Source: Galbibacter mesophilus (GTDB lineage: Bacteria; Bacteroidota; Bacteroidia; Flavobacteriales; Flavobacteriaceae). Taken from it: DNA of 64,000 nt. A program made the position numbers and the translations under genes. The stretch spans positions 558,001 through 622,000 of the forward strand of contig NZ_JAMQVC010000001.1 of NCBI RefSeq assembly GCF_023721415.1, read 5' to 3'. Positions within the stretch are counted from its first letter, which is position 1; every line of letters begins with the position of its first letter. Below are positions 52,101 through 62,785 of the stretch, one piece after another. The notes beneath the pieces were generated by a model. The model saw only the letters and a list, made by a program, of their open reading frames with translations, was not told the origin of the DNA and did no database searches.

Positions 52101-55100
52101 AAAAACGCCACCAGATCACCATCGCTTACCGGAGTATTCTCGTATTGTTCGGCGTGAACAAACATTTTAATCCTTTTGTACTGGCGGATATCAATATTCA
52201 CATTTTTAAATACCCCGCGGGAATCTTCAGGCTCTAAATCACAAACAGCAAAAGATAATGATTGCTCATTCTGACGGATAATCGTGTTGTTGTTATTCAA
52301 CTGCTCCCGCACCACGCCAGGCGGTAATCGATATGGAATAGGCTCTCTTTGCTCATTCTCTTGAATGTTTACGGTATTCACGTCCACAAAAGTTCCATCA
52401 TCATCTGGATCTGGATCATCCTCAGGCTGTAAACTCGAGGTGTAATTACGCCAGTCCCCACGAACCAAATCTAATGTAGCAAAACGCAACACCACAGGAT
52501 CGTCGAAGCCGGTTAGGAACATACGCATAAAACTGATAGACCGAATATCTGTAATCCCTCCAATGGCATCGTCAAATTCAGTAATTGGCACTTTAAACTG
52601 AATCCAACGTACACGATAGTTATCATTATTTGGCGTTTCCACATCTACCTCACGAATATCCGAAACAAAACGATCCGTTCGCTGAATGTTCGGTGAGATT
52701 GGAATTCTATATTCGTAATAACTATCAACCGTATTCATGGTTAAATCCCGGTTCACGTCCTCCACATCCGGCAAGGTTGTAGATCCACGGTTATTATTCC
52801 CTACCTGTACAGGCGAGTTCCCTTCAGGGTTGTTATAATTGTAATATCGATCTAAAATACCACCAGTGGCTTCCAAATAAAATTGATAGTTATCCAATGC
52901 TGGATCGGGTCCTGGGTTGTTATAAAATTGTGCTTCCTCCGCATCCAAAATACCATCAAAACCGGCATCTTGAACATTTCTATTGGAAGTATCCGCATCA
53001 AAAGCATATACCAAAGATTGTGTTGAAGGCACCCGAGCAAAGTTGGTAGTATTCACCAAGGCTGGGTTATTCTCAGCTGGAAGTCCGTTTTCATACTGCT
53101 TCCTACCATCTTTTAGAATATCTTCATTTATATTCCCTAAATTGAAAACCAATTCCCCACTACTTCCAGAAGTTGGTCCATCCTGATAATACGGATCTAA
53201 CACCCAAAACTGAATAAACTCAACGTTGGCCTGCTCGAAATTCGTGCTGCTCACTGACCTCATAATTCCACCCCAACGGTCGTCTTCCGGCAAGGCATCA
53301 AAATTACTATTATCATTATAAGGTCCTTTTTCATTAGGGTAATAAGCAACATCCAATGTAGGCTGTACTAAGGTTTGTCCTTGTGCCACATCCTGCTGCG
53401 GAAAGATTTCATCTATAAAAATTCGTCTCGTGAAATTATTGGAAATGTCATCATCTGAAATCCCTCCAGGACGCTGGTTACTGTAAAATATTGGGTCAAT
53501 TGTATACCAAGCCATTTTAGCTCTTTGGTAACGTGAGGCAACGTTGTCATTTTCCAATTCCCCACCATAACCAATAGGCGCACTGGACAATGACCAAGCC
53601 AGTGCCGAGCGTATATCGATAAAGGCTTGCGCACCTTCGAAATCATCTAGATAAGAGGTCGTTTCCCCATCGAAGTCGGAGCTTTTTGGGGATCCCGGAA
53701 TTAAATAGGCAAAATCACCACGAACAGATAAATTGGATGGTGCATCGGTATCTATGTTGGGCAGTTTATTTACCAAACGCGTTAGAAATGGAATTTCCTT
53801 TGAAAAATTACCATTAAACCCTAAAATACTGTTGTTTACAGGCTCCACTCCAAAATTAGCTTTTTGGGTAAGAGGCCGTTCACTCATATTTAAAAATGTT
53901 CCACCCAGCGTTAGGTTTTCATTGAACTGATGATCCACATGAACCCCCGAAAACCTTCTTGTTTGCTGACCGAACACTGCGTTATTTTCTACGGAAACTT
54001 CTATAGGAACGTTGGATGCTCGAAGTCCTTCATCTAAAATCTGCACCGTTCCCGCTTGATAATTCACCGTATAATCTATTCCTTCCTGAAGAACTCTACC
54101 ACCAGCAGTTACCCGTACAGAACCACGGGGAACGTTGAATGCTCCAAGCGGAATCCCACCGGAACTTTCTGCTTTGTATCTTCCTTTTAGCATAAACTTA
54201 TTCTTTTCAGCATTCTCCAAAGAAGCTGCTTTGGTAAGTTTATACATATTTCGGTAAACATACTGTGCCTGGTTATCGTTGTTTGGTGCAAAATTAGGAT
54301 CATCATAATTTCCACCGCCACCGAGTAAGTCATATAAATACTCTCCAAAAGGCTCCACTTTGGTGAACTTTATCAAGCCATTTTGGGTATCCACCGTTAT
54401 GCCAGGCAAGAAATCGAAAAAACCATCCCCGCCGTTTTGCGGGTCGTTGTAGACATTCAGTCTATCAAAATTGAAAACATCCAATAAAATTCTTTCCTCT
54501 AAACCTTGAGGCCACGTAGCGTCATCAATCGGGGAAATATAATTGATAGGCGAAGGATCGGTATACAGAATATTCATTCTGAAATCTTCTTGTGACAACT
54601 GAAAAGCTCCTGTTGAATAAAAGTTTTTCATCATTAAGTCCCAAATAGGATCGGAAACATTGGTGATGTTACTTTTCAACATTTTTAATACCAGCGCTTG
54701 TGGATTTACTTGGGATATTACTCCGTTATTTTCTTCAAACTCTGTAGCATTCACCCCATCATTGGCAAATTCCCCCACTTGATAAACTTGACCTTGATAC
54801 GTGTACTGAAATGCCACCGCCAAAACCTCATCATTATTTAAACGCTGGTTTAAAGAGATGTACCCAAGTTGAGTGTCCAAGGTATATTCTCTATTCTGTT
54901 CCAGTTTTCTCGCATTTTCCAATATTCCATAATCAAAACCTTGACTTGGATTGTAGCCAGCCACATTAAATCCTTGCTGAACAGTTGCAATATCCCGAAT
55001 GTTATCATTTATTGCTGAGCCGGCTCCGCCGATATTAAACGGATCATAAGCATTTGCAGCATTCTGCGGCAATGTGCTAGCCGATGTAAAAAATCCTGGA

Positions 55101-56209
55101 GGCGCATTCTGGTTAATTCGCGTATTATCAGGACTGGATTCCCCCAAATCCTGTAACGCAACAATATTTCGCACGTTATCCGTTCGCTGTGCCCGGTTGG
55201 TTACCCAAACTTCAATACGGGTAATTTGAACTTGACTGCGAATAAAGGGATAGTTTTCTAGAGCTTGATCGTACTGATTTCTAAAATATTGAGATAAAAA
55301 GAAGTGTCTATCTTCATCATAATCCAACGCCAATATTTCAAATTCATTTACAGTACCTCCACCTTGGGCCGTAACACTTCTACTTTGCGAACGCTGTTCA
55401 GAAAAAACTCCCGTTACCGTAGTTCTACCGAACTGAAGCTCAGTTTTTACACCAAACAAACTTTGCGCGCCATTGATTAAGGAACTATTTAGCGGCATAC
55501 TTACATTACCGACTTCTATTTTCTGAATAATATCATCTTCATCGGGCGTGTATTCTAGTTTGATTAAATTCTGAAAATCAAACGTAGCCTCTGTATCGTA
55601 ATTCGCATTAATTGTTAATCGCGTTCCTATTTGTCCGAGCAAACTCAAACTGATACGTTGGTCGAAGTCAAAAGAAACATTACTTCGGTTTCGAGGTGAT
55701 AGGGCCGGATTGTCATTTTTCTGGTATCGCACCCCTAAATCCATCGCCACCGAACCTTGCGGAATTATCTCAATAGTATTCCCCCCGAAGATACTTTCAA
55801 AAAAATTTGAGTTTACATAAAAGCTTGGTAGAAGATTTTTCTGTGCATCCTCACTTCCTTCCTTTCCAGAAATCGCATCAATCTTCTCCTTGAAATACCC
55901 TTTCATTTGTTCGTTAAGCACCAAACGTTGGAATTCTTCCGGAGTTAATATAACGGGATATGAGATATCGTAATCACCTATGGTTTCCGTAAAAATATAT
56001 TTATCGGTAACAGGGTCGTAGGTATATTTTGAAGAAATACTTTCTGGATCTTGAAGCCTAATTTTACCCAAAGCAGCGCCAACCTGGGTAGAGTCCTGTT
56101 CTTCGGGCTCTTCCTGGGACATTACAGTGGTACTTGCTAGCAAAAAACATAAAACAAAAAAAGTTCTAAGCCAGCTGTTAGTTAATTTAGGGCTAGTTAT
56201 AGTTTTCAA
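49109..56209 (-). CDS. sprA: SprA, type IX secretion outer-membrane translocon
   Basis: SprA (Sov) is the giant 36-strand barrel through which type IX cargo leaves the cell and is needed for gliding in flavobacteria. This 2366-residue protein has a signal peptide (about 1-31, [21 protein letters not shown]) and typical SprA strings such as [33 protein letters not shown] and [31 protein letters not shown]. It ends in [12 protein letters not shown], a beta-signal. The start is TTG 56209; there is no ATG in front of the signal peptide. It follows ruvA by 5 nt, an arrangement conserved in the phylum. Confidence 0.97.
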   Translation of the reverse strand: MKTITSPKLTNSWLRTFFVLCFLLASTTVMSQEEPEEQDSTQVGAALGKIRLQDPESISSKYTYDPVTDKYIFTETIGDYDISYPVILTPEEFQRLVLNEQMKGYFKEKIDAISGKEGSEDAQKNLLPSFYVNSNFFESIFGGNTIEIIPQGSVAMDLGVRYQKNDNPALSPRNRSNVSFDFDQRISLSLLGQIGTRLTINANYDTEATFDFQNLIKLEYTPDEDDIIQKIEVGNVSMPLNSSLINGAQSLFGVKTELQFGRTTVTGVFSEQRSQSRSVTAQGGGTVNEFEILALDYDEDRHFFLSQYFRNQYDQALENYPFIRSQVQITRIEVWVTNRAQRTDNVRNIVALQDLGESSPDNTRINQNAPPGFFTSASTLPQNAANAYDPFNIGGAGSAINDNIRDIATVQQGFNVAGYNPSQGFDYGILENARKLEQNREYTLDTQLGYISLNQRLNNDEVLAVAFQYTYQGQVYQVGEFANDGVNATEFEENNGVISQVNPQALVLKMLKSNITNVSDPIWDLMMKNFYSTGAFQLSQEDFRMNILYTDPSPINYISPIDDATWPQGLEERILLDVFNFDRLNVYNDPQNGGDGFFDFLPGITVDTQNGLIKFTKVEPFGEYLYDLLGGGGNYDDPNFAPNNDNQAQYVYRNMYKLTKAASLENAEKNKFMLKGRYKAESSGGIPLGAFNVPRGSVRVTAGGRVLQEGIDYTVNYQAGTVQILDEGLRASNVPIEVSVENNAVFGQQTRRFSGVHVDHQFNENLTLGGTFLNMSERPLTQKANFGVEPVNNSILGFNGNFSKEIPFLTRLVNKLPNIDTDAPSNLSVRGDFAYLIPGSPKSSDFDGETTSYLDDFEGAQAFIDIRSALAWSLSSAPIGYGGELENDNVASRYQRAKMAWYTIDPIFYSNQRPGGISDDDISNNFTRRIFIDEIFPQQDVAQGQTLVQPTLDVAYYPNEKGPYNDNSNFDALPEDDRWGGIMRSVSSTNFEQANVEFIQFWVLDPYYQDGPTSGSSGELVFNLGNINEDILKDGRKQYENGLPAENNPALVNTTNFARVPSTQSLVYAFDADTSNRNVQDAGFDGILDAEEAQFYNNPGPDPALDNYQFYLEATGGILDRYYNYNNPEGNSPVQVGNNNRGSTTLPDVEDVNRDLTMNTVDSYYEYRIPISPNIQRTDRFVSDIREVDVETPNNDNYRVRWIQFKVPITEFDDAIGGITDIRSISFMRMFLTGFDDPVVLRFATLDLVRGDWRNYTSSLQPEDDPDPDDDGTFVDVNTVNIQENEQREPIPYRLPPGVVREQLNNNNTIIRQNEQSLSFAVCDLEPEDSRGVFKNVNIDIRQYKRIKMFVHAEQYENTPVSDGDLVAFLRFGTDFSENYYQVEIPLQITPPGTTDPNTIWPSVNNIDLPLSLLSKIKSQGIADGTLQDATFYDEDGNQIDEFAPRELGKLRVAVKGNPSLGNIRATMVGVKNPNTGVGENVCGEVWFNELRLAELDNNGGWAAVAAVDLTLADFANISATGNMSTSGFGNIDQTPNERSREDFRQYALNSNVNLGQLLPNRWGIQLPMNYSVSEELITPEFDPLYQDIKLEDRLDAAPTEERKEEVRRQAEDYTKRKSINFIGVRKNRGPEQKPAVYDIENFTFNFAYNQMDHRDYEIEKLKDQNVRTGFLYSHNFQPVEVVPLQNADSILQSKYWDWLKEFNFNALPTSISLNSNITRTLNRQSFRQVLDAGSSDDFLGLPEVQQRNYLFDWQYAINYNLTKSLQFNFTAANNHIVKNYLEEDGNGDLQVNTGLGLWDGFWNVGDPNRHTQQLQVNYDIPLNKIPFLNFIDATYAYTGDFDWQRGSQVLIDIAGEELNTIQNANTQNLNASLGMDKLYSYLGIKKKGSGSSESSRGSLPIADPDAEQTSEVVKKDKYGAYNTFIDLATMVKRISVSYTDNQGKVLPGYTESIGFIGTLRPSWGFVFGGQSDVRYEAARQGWLTTFPEFNQQYMSRKANQLNISANVQPFKDLTIDLVADRQYAESYAENYRIVDLNSDGILDYDALIQNKYGDFSISTIMIGTSFDKAAEATSETFDQFSENRIVVAQRLAGQPVNPDATDYPQGYGPTNQAVLLPSFLAAYRGKDASSISLGAFRDVPLPNWTVKYTGLMRMQWFKDNFRRFSLAHGYRSSYSINSFRSNLDFGQGSEFDQSGNFKNPLLFTNATLVEQFNPLMRVDFEMSNSISVLAEMRKDRALSLSFDNNLLTEMSGDEYVVGLGYRISDLRFVTNIGGRRNVLRGDLNLKADLSLRDNITIIRNLDINTNQVTAGQNIWALKFTADYALTKNLTTLFFYDHTFSEFKVSTAFPQTTIRTGFTLRYNFGN

Positions 56210-56214
56210 GCCAG

Positions 56215-56796
56215 TTATAAGTTTTTAAGCGCGTTTTTTATGATGCTTTCGACACTTAAATCAGGGTCGGTTTTTACAATCTTATCTACTACCTTTTCAG
56301 CTTGCTTTCGGGTAAAACCCAAAACCTCTAATGCTGATAACGCCTCATCTTTGTTTGTATTGTCCTGTTTTGTAAAAACTTCGTCAATATCATAAATCTT
56401 GAGCACTTTATCTTTTAAATCTATAATTACGCGTTGTGCAGTTTTGGCTCCAATTCCTTTCACCGATTGAATAGTAGCTACATCGCTGGAAGCTATAGCA
56501 TCTCTTACCTGTAAAGGATCCAACGAGCTTAACATGGTTCGGGCGATACTCGCCCCGATTCCTGAAACGGAAATCAATAACTTAAAGATTTCCCTTTCGG
56601 CCTTATCCGCAAAACCGTAAAGTGTGTGTGAATCTTCCTTTACCTGCAAATATGTATAAAGCTGAATATTCTCATTGGAAGTTATTTTGGAATAGGTATT
56701 CAAAGAGATGTTAACCTCATAGCCCAACCCGTTACAATCTATAACTACATCGGTTGGATTTTTTTCAATAAGCCTGCCTTTTATCTGCGTAATCAT
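56215..56796 (-). CDS. ruvA: Holliday junction helicase subunit RuvA
   Basis: RuvA binds four-way DNA junctions and loads RuvB. The 193-residue protein has the OB domain (MITQIKGRLIEKNPTDVVIDCNGLGYEVNIS), the two helix-hairpin-helix motifs (LLISVSGIGASIARTML; IQSVKGIGAKTAQRVIIDLKDK) and the C-terminal RuvB-binding domain (EALSALEVLGFTRKQAEKVV). It is complete. It precedes sprA by 5 nt. A TACATTTG -7 box is at 56819-56826. Confidence 0.96.
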   Translation of the reverse strand: MITQIKGRLIEKNPTDVVIDCNGLGYEVNISLNTYSKITSNENIQLYTYLQVKEDSHTLYGFADKAEREIFKLLISVSGIGASIARTMLSSLDPLQVRDAIASSDVATIQSVKGIGAKTAQRVIIDLKDKVLKIYDIDEVFTKQDNTNKDEALSALEVLGFTRKQAEKVVDKIVKTDPDLSVESIIKNALKNL

Positions 56797-56818
56797 TCTT
56801 AATAAAACGTTAATGCTT

Positions 56819-56826
56819 CAAATGTA
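56819..56826 (-). promoter_or_regulatory. -7 box of the ruvA-sprA operon
   Basis: Minus-strand TACATTTG (56826-56819) matches TAnnTTTG and gives a leader of about 20 nt. The short ruvA-sprA spacing suggests it also drives sprA. Confidence 0.6.
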
Positions 56827-56979
56827 ATAAAATTTACTCACTAAGTACGATTTAAAATACAATAGTGTCTTTTGTTTGGATCTCAGTTGAAGTACAACGA
56901 ATGTACTTCTCTCAAACCAAAAAACATTCAATTGAAAAAACAGTACAGAGCTATTACATCTGAAGCATTTCCTAATTTA

Positions 56980-59268
56980 TTAAAGCGCAGCTTTTTGTCG
57001 CTTTTCTTTTTCTTGGGCATCTACAACGGCCACCGCTGTCATGTTTACAATCTCTTCTACCCCTGCTCCCAGTTGTAGAATGTGAACTGGCTTTTTCATC
57101 CCTAAAAGAATCGGACCAATAGAATCGGCTTTATTCAATTCTTTCATCAGTTTATATGTAATATTTGCTGAATCCAAATTAGGGAATATCAACGTATTGA
57201 CTTTCTTGCCCGCAAGCTTAGAAAATGGGAATTTACTCTGAAGCATTTCTTTGTTCAAAGCAAAATCCGATTGCAGTTCACCGTCAACCAAAATATCAGG
57301 ATAATGACGGTGTAGATAAGCCACGGCATCCCCTACTTTATTAGCACGTTCATCTCTAGACGAACCAAAGTTTGCGTAGGACAACATGGCAATCACTGGT
57401 TCGATACCGAACATTCTAGCCGTGGTAGCTGTCATTTGTGCAATTTTTGCAAGTTCTTTAGCAGTCGGATCGATATTTATGGAAGTATCAGACAAGAACA
57501 TAGGTCCGCGTTCGGTAAGCATCAAGTTTACGGCAGCTACTTTCGTTACACCACTTGCTTTTCCAATAAGCTCCAGCATCGGTCTTACTACCGTAGGATA
57601 CGCTCGGGAATACCCTGAAATTAAACAATCGGCATCCCCTTCATTTACCATCATCGCAGCGAAATAATTACGCTCGCGCATTTTCTTTTGTGCATCGTAG
57701 AAAGTTACGCCATTGCGTTTTCTCGCTTCCCAGTACTTTTTAGCATATTGATCTTTCTTATCGTTATATTCATCGTTTTTGGTGTCGATTATCATTACAT
57801 CGGCATCAAAATCGATTTCATTCATCAACTCTAAAATGGTTTCTTTGTGACCTAATAAAATAGGCTCAGCAATACCTTCATCCAACACAATCTGCGCTGC
57901 TTTTAGTATATCCAGATGGTCAGCTTCAGCAAAAACCACTTTCTTCGGGTTCGTTTTCGCACGATTATGCAGCAAACGCACCAATTTGTTATCATTTCCA
58001 AGACGCTGCAATAAGTCATCTTCGTAACGCTCCCAATCTTCTATCGGTTCGCGGGCTACGCCACTTTCAATAGCCGCTTTTGCTACCGCTGGCGGCACCG
58101 CTGCAATGAGCCTAGGGTCAAATGGCTTAGGAATGATGTAATCCCTACCAAAATTCAATCTCGTTTCTCCGTAGGCGATGTTCACTTGCTCTGGAACGGC
58201 CTCTTTGGCCAATTCTGCTAGCGCTTTTACAGCAGCCTTTTTCATTTCTTCATTAATTTTTGTGGCCCTAACATCTAAAGCACCACGGAAAATAAATGGA
58301 AAACCAAGCACGTTATTCACTTGGTTAGGATGATCGGAACGTCCTGTTGCCATAATGATATCCTCACGGGTTTTCATGGCCACATCGTAGTCGATTTCTG
58401 GATCTGGATTTGCCATGGCGAAAACAATTGGGTTATCTGCCATGGAAAGAAGCATTTCCGGAGAAACAATATCCGCTATTGAAAGTCCAATAAACACATC
58501 GGCATCTTTCATAGCTTCTTCAAGCGTATCTATTTTTCTATCGGAAGCAAATTCCAGTTTTTCTTTGGAAAGGTTTTCCCTGTCCTTACGAATCACCCCT
58601 TTACTATCGAGCATTACAATGTTCTCTGCTTTTGCACCGAAAGATTTATAAAGTCTGGTACATGATACTGCCGCTGCCCCGGCACCACTGATCACTATTT
58701 TAACCTCTTCAATTTTTTTATCGGCCAACTCCAACGCATTCAATAAAGCCGCTGCTGAAATAATAGCTGTCCCGTGTTGATCATCGTGCATTACGGGAAT
58801 ATCCAATTCCTCTTTTAACCTTCGCTCTATTTCAAAAGCTTCTGGCGCTTTAATATCCTCCAGGTTAATTCCACCAAAAGTAGGAGCGATGGTTTTTACG
58901 GTTTCAACAAACTTATCTACATCTTTCGTATCAAGTTCAATATCAATCCCATCAATATCTGCAAAGATTTTAAAGAGCAGGCCTTTACCTTCCATTACAG
59001 GTTTAGAAGCTTCTGGACCTATATCACCCAATCCCAAAACCGCTGTACCATTGGTAATAACGGCCACTAAGTTTCCTTTGGTTGTGTATTTATAGGCATT
59101 GTCCTTATCTTTTGCTATCTCCAAACAAGGTTCTGCCACCCCTGGGGAATAAGCAAGCGCTAAATCCCTTTGCGTAGCATATCTTTTGGTTGGAACTATT
59201 TTTATTTTCCCTGGTTGTGGTTTCGCGTGGTATACTAAAGCTTCCCTTCTTCTGCTTTCTTTACTCAT
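56980..59268 (-). CDS. maeB: NADP-dependent malic enzyme with phosphotransacetylase-like domain
   Basis: From ATG 59268 there are 762 residues. The N-terminal malic enzyme part (about 1-420) has YSPGVAEPCLEI, TNGTAVLGLGDIGPEASKPVMEGK, MHDDQHGTAI and the Rossmann VISGAGAAAVSC. The C-terminal phosphate acetyltransferase-like domain (about 430-762) seems regulatory, as in E. coli MaeB. It makes pyruvate and NADPH from malate. It stands alone. Confidence 0.96.
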   Translation of the reverse strand: MSKESRRREALVYHAKPQPGKIKIVPTKRYATQRDLALAYSPGVAEPCLEIAKDKDNAYKYTTKGNLVAVITNGTAVLGLGDIGPEASKPVMEGKGLLFKIFADIDGIDIELDTKDVDKFVETVKTIAPTFGGINLEDIKAPEAFEIERRLKEELDIPVMHDDQHGTAIISAAALLNALELADKKIEEVKIVISGAGAAAVSCTRLYKSFGAKAENIVMLDSKGVIRKDRENLSKEKLEFASDRKIDTLEEAMKDADVFIGLSIADIVSPEMLLSMADNPIVFAMANPDPEIDYDVAMKTREDIIMATGRSDHPNQVNNVLGFPFIFRGALDVRATKINEEMKKAAVKALAELAKEAVPEQVNIAYGETRLNFGRDYIIPKPFDPRLIAAVPPAVAKAAIESGVAREPIEDWERYEDDLLQRLGNDNKLVRLLHNRAKTNPKKVVFAEADHLDILKAAQIVLDEGIAEPILLGHKETILELMNEIDFDADVMIIDTKNDEYNDKKDQYAKKYWEARKRNGVTFYDAQKKMRERNYFAAMMVNEGDADCLISGYSRAYPTVVRPMLELIGKASGVTKVAAVNLMLTERGPMFLSDTSINIDPTAKELAKIAQMTATTARMFGIEPVIAMLSYANFGSSRDERANKVGDAVAYLHRHYPDILVDGELQSDFALNKEMLQSKFPFSKLAGKKVNTLIFPNLDSANITYKLMKELNKADSIGPILLGMKKPVHILQLGAGVEEIVNMTAVAVVDAQEKEKRQKAAL

Positions 59269-59409
59269 AAGTTGATTTTTTAACCGCATTGGAAATTCCC
59301 AACGTTCGTATTTAAAGTAAATGTAAGTTTTCTATTTACAAAGTTATAAGAATCTTGTTCTAAAAGTTTAGGCAAATAAAATGTTTTTTGAAGTGGTGAT
59401 AAAATAATT

Positions 59410-60336
59410 TCAGTTGTCCAAAAAATCAATATTTCGTTTTAAGCCCGTAAACTTAGTTCTCTTTACGGCCGACTTTTTAAATATTTCACTGAAAACCTCT
59501 TGAGTGATCTCTTCCCATTCTTTCTTGGTCATGGAAAGTAATTCTGGATGCGGATTAAAAAGTGGTTCATTATGAGGTTTTGAAAAACGATTCCACGGAC
59601 AAACATCTTGGCACACATCGCAACCAAACATCCAATCATCCATTTTCCCCGAAAAATCCGAAGGTATTTGATCTTTCAACTCTATTGTTAAATAGGAAAT
59701 ACACTTGCTGCCATCTACCACATATGGCGATGTAATAGCTTCCGTGGGACACGCATCTATACAAGCCGTGCAACTTCCGCAGTGATCGGTTACCGGTGCA
59801 TCGTATTCCAAATCGATATCTACAATTAATTCAGCAATAAAAAAGAAAGAACCTACTTGCTTGGAAAGCAAATTGCTATTTTTCCCAATCCAACCCAAAC
59901 CACTTTTGGCAGCCCATGCTTTATCTAAAACCGGCGCCGAATCTACAAAGGCACGGCCGTCCACTTCTCCAATTTCTTCTTGAATGAACTGCAGCAAATG
60001 CTTCAACTTATCTTTTATAACAAAATGGTAATCCCTTCCGTAGGCATATTTTGAAATTTTAGGAGCATTGGGGTCTTTTTGGGTTTCAGCAGGGAAATAA
60101 TTCAACAATAATGAGATAACAGACTTTGAGCCTTCCACCAACAATCTTGGGTCCAATCGTTTGTCGAAATGATTTTCCATGTATTTCATTTCGCCGTGGC
60201 TATTGTTGTTCAACCATTTTTCCAATCGTGGTGCTTCTTCTTCTAGAAAATCAGCTTTAGAAATTCCGCAAGATAAGAATCCGAGTCGTTTGGCTTCTGC
60301 TTTAATAAGTTCGGTATGTTGCTGTTTCGTGGTCAA
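59410..60336 (-). CDS. queG: Epoxyqueuosine reductase
   Basis: QueG catalyses the last step of queuosine synthesis in tRNA. The 308-residue protein has the cobalamin-binding N-terminal domain and two [4Fe-4S] motifs, [16 protein letters not shown] and [10 protein letters not shown]. The start is TTG 60336, overlapping the P450 stop codon (TTGA); no ATG fits the conserved N-terminus. Its C-terminal HEAT part is short, as in many Bacteroidota. Confidence 0.95.
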   Translation of the reverse strand: MTTKQQHTELIKAEAKRLGFLSCGISKADFLEEEAPRLEKWLNNNSHGEMKYMENHFDKRLDPRLLVEGSKSVISLLLNYFPAETQKDPNAPKISKYAYGRDYHFVIKDKLKHLLQFIQEEIGEVDGRAFVDSAPVLDKAWAAKSGLGWIGKNSNLLSKQVGSFFFIAELIVDIDLEYDAPVTDHCGSCTACIDACPTEAITSPYVVDGSKCISYLTIELKDQIPSDFSGKMDDWMFGCDVCQDVCPWNRFSKPHNEPLFNPHPELLSMTKKEWEEITQEVFSEIFKKSAVKRTKFTGLKRNIDFLDN

Positions 60337-61664
60337 CGCCGTCTTTCTTTAAAGTTGATAGCTACTTTTTTTGGTTTTAAGGAGATAAGCGGATTCAGTT
60401 CCATGTTGTCCATTTCGGTTGAAACCGTATACTTCTTAAAAATTTCCGCCAAAACCAACAGCATTTCGAACATAGCAAAATTATTCCCAACACACATGCG
60501 CGGACCGGCTCCGAAAGGATAATAATATTCGGAATACTCTTTTTTATCCATTTTTAAAAATCGTTCCGGATGAAAATCATCGGGCTGTTCCCAAAAATCT
60601 TTATTTCGATGCAACTCAAAAATAGACAGCAACATGAGGGTGTCCTTTTTTATTTCCTGATTAGCTACCTCATCATCATCTTTTGCTACTCGGTCTATGA
60701 TATAAACCGGTGGGAATAACCGCATGGATTCTTCTAAACAAGCCTTTGTGAAAGGAAGCTTGCCAATTATTTCGTAAAGATTTTCTTGATGAAAATCCAA
60801 TTCTTTTATCTCTTGATATATTTTTTCCTGTGCCCCTGGGTTTTTCGCCAATAAATAAAGTGTAAAACTCAACGTATTTGCGGTAGTTTCGTGACCCGCG
60901 GTAAAGAGAATAAGCACTTCGTCTATCAGCTGTTGCCGTGACATATGGCTGCCATCTTCATAGGTTGCTTCCAGAAGCATATCTAGCAAATCATTTTTTT
61001 TATGTGCTGAAGTAATACGCTCTTCAATGATAGTATTTAAAATCTGTCTTCCGTCCGCAGCAAACTTTAAATGCCTATTTTTCATTCCTGAAAGCGCAAA
61101 CCACCACTGCAAATAAGGCTGTCTCATTTCTTTGATAACCATTTGCTGATTGTCTTCCGTTATCTTCTGAAGCTTCGCCATGGATTCACGAATGTCTGAC
61201 CGACTGAAAAGTGACTTTGCCACCACTTGAAACGCCAAGTCACCCATGAGCGAATACACATCAAAATTACTTTCTGGGGTTATTTGCCGAAGTTCATTTT
61301 GAATGGCTTCATGCATAATACCCAACAAACCAACCAGCTTCTTCTTATGAAATCCCGGCTGAATCATTCTGCGATGTACCAACCAATGCTCTCCTTCCGC
61401 AGTTAATAAACCATTACCGATATAATTCGCCAAATCTTCTGTCTGTAAGGTTGATTTTTTATAATTCGCATGGTTTTTCTGTAAAACGTGCCTTATAATT
61501 TGCGGAGTCCTTGTAAAAACTACAGGCTTTCCTGCAGGTGTTTTCACCATAAAGTTATCGCCTAGTTCTTCAAAAATCTCTTGATGAAAAGAAATAGGAT
61601 TCTTTAAAATACGCTGTGCGTTTAAAATAACCCGCCATTGTGGAACTTTTGGCAAATTTTTCAT
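60333..61664 (-). CDS. Cytochrome P450 monooxygenase
   Basis: From ATG 61664 ([10 protein letters not shown]) there are 443 residues; a longer start would lie inside ruvB. Signatures: I-helix AGHETT (256-261), E312-x-x-R315 in EESMRL, PERF (about 366), and the heme loop [10 protein letters not shown] with Cys391. It resembles CYP4/CYP102-like soluble heme domains without a fused reductase. It oxidises a fatty acid or terpenoid; the substrate is unknown. It sits between ruvB and queG in one minus-strand run. Confidence 0.93.
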   Translation of the reverse strand: MKNLPKVPQWRVILNAQRILKNPISFHQEIFEELGDNFMVKTPAGKPVVFTRTPQIIRHVLQKNHANYKKSTLQTEDLANYIGNGLLTAEGEHWLVHRRMIQPGFHKKKLVGLLGIMHEAIQNELRQITPESNFDVYSLMGDLAFQVVAKSLFSRSDIRESMAKLQKITEDNQQMVIKEMRQPYLQWWFALSGMKNRHLKFAADGRQILNTIIEERITSAHKKNDLLDMLLEATYEDGSHMSRQQLIDEVLILFTAGHETTANTLSFTLYLLAKNPGAQEKIYQEIKELDFHQENLYEIIGKLPFTKACLEESMRLFPPVYIIDRVAKDDDEVANQEIKKDTLMLLSIFELHRNKDFWEQPDDFHPERFLKMDKKEYSEYYYPFGAGPRMCVGNNFAMFEMLLVLAEIFKKYTVSTEMDNMELNPLISLKPKKVAINFKERRR

Positions 61665-61677
61665 AGGATTTCTTTTT

Positions 61678-62700
61678 CTAAAACAACCCTCCTTGAATAC
61701 CACCTTTCACCTTTCCAAGGTGTCTGTATGCCAATTCGGTAACTTCCCTCCCTCGTGGAGTACGAATAATAAATCCTTGCTGAATTAAAAACGGCTCATA
61801 AACTTCCTCAATAGTTTCTGCACTTTCTGAAACTGCCGTGGCAAGCGTGGTAATCCCGACAGGGCCTCCTTTAAATTTATCGATAATGGTAGTTAGAATC
61901 TTGTTATCCATTTCATCCAAACCAAAAGCATCTACATTTAGTGCTTTCAATCCGAATTTCGATATTTCGATATCGATTTTTCCATTTCCTTTTATCTGAG
62001 CAAAATCACGAATTCTTCGCAACAACGCATTGGCGATACGTGGCGTACCCCTACTTCTGCCAGCAATTTCAATGGCGGCTTCCATATTGATTGGCACTTT
62101 TAAAATCTGCGCACTTCGCTGCACGATATCGGCTAGCAATTCTGTAGTGTAATATTGTAGTCGGCTACTTATTCCAAATCTCGCCCGCATGGGAGCTGTA
62201 AGCAATCCCGAACGCGTGGTTGCCCCAATTAGGGTAAACGGATTCAAATTTATTTGAACCGTTCGTGCATTCGGACCACTTTCTATCATGATATCTATTT
62301 TGTAATCTTCCATGGCAGAATACAGATATTCCTCTACAATCGGACTCAAACGGTGGATTTCATCTATAAAAAGCACGTCTCGATCTTCTAAATTGGTAAG
62401 CAATCCCGCTAAATCACCGGGTTTATCCAACACAGGGCCCGAGGTAACTTTTATTCCTACACCAAGCTCGTTGGCCAAAATATGCGCCAAGGTGGTTTTT
62501 CCCAGTCCAGGTGGACCATGAAACAAAGTATGATCCAAGGCTTCCGAACGAAGGTTGGCCGCCTGTACAAACACTGCTAAGTTTTCCAACACCTGTTCCT
62601 GTCCTGCAAAGTCATCAAAACTTAAAGGCCGTAATGCTTTTTCTATGTCTACTTCTTCCGGAGAAAAGTGCTCGCCTGTAGGATCTAAATATTCGTTCAT
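61678..62700 (-). CDS. ruvB: Holliday junction helicase motor RuvB
   Basis: RuvB is the hexameric AAA+ motor of branch migration. The 340-residue protein shows Walker [10 protein letters not shown], Walker [10 protein letters not shown], sensor LIGATTRSG, the arginine finger region APMRARFG and the C-terminal winged helix ([17 protein letters not shown]). ATG 62700 is separated by only 6 nt from a -7 box. It lies apart from ruvA (5 kb away). Confidence 0.97.
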   Translation of the reverse strand: MNEYLDPTGEHFSPEEVDIEKALRPLSFDDFAGQEQVLENLAVFVQAANLRSEALDHTLFHGPPGLGKTTLAHILANELGVGIKVTSGPVLDKPGDLAGLLTNLEDRDVLFIDEIHRLSPIVEEYLYSAMEDYKIDIMIESGPNARTVQINLNPFTLIGATTRSGLLTAPMRARFGISSRLQYYTTELLADIVQRSAQILKVPINMEAAIEIAGRSRGTPRIANALLRRIRDFAQIKGNGKIDIEISKFGLKALNVDAFGLDEMDNKILTTIIDKFKGGPVGITTLATAVSESAETIEEVYEPFLIQQGFIIRTPRGREVTELAYRHLGKVKGGIQGGLF

Positions 62701-62706
62701 AGATTA

Positions 62707-62714
62707 CAAAAATA
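62707..62714 (-). promoter_or_regulatory. -7 box of ruvB, nearly leaderless
   Basis: Minus-strand TATTTTTG (62714-62707) matches TAnnTTTG and ends 6 nt before the ATG, so the mRNA leader would be about 2-4 nt. Confidence 0.5.
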
Positions 62715-62785
62715 GGTAAAAGCAATGACTTGAAAATTTAATCAGGAACATTTAAAAACATGCAACGGACTTATGTGTCGATCAT

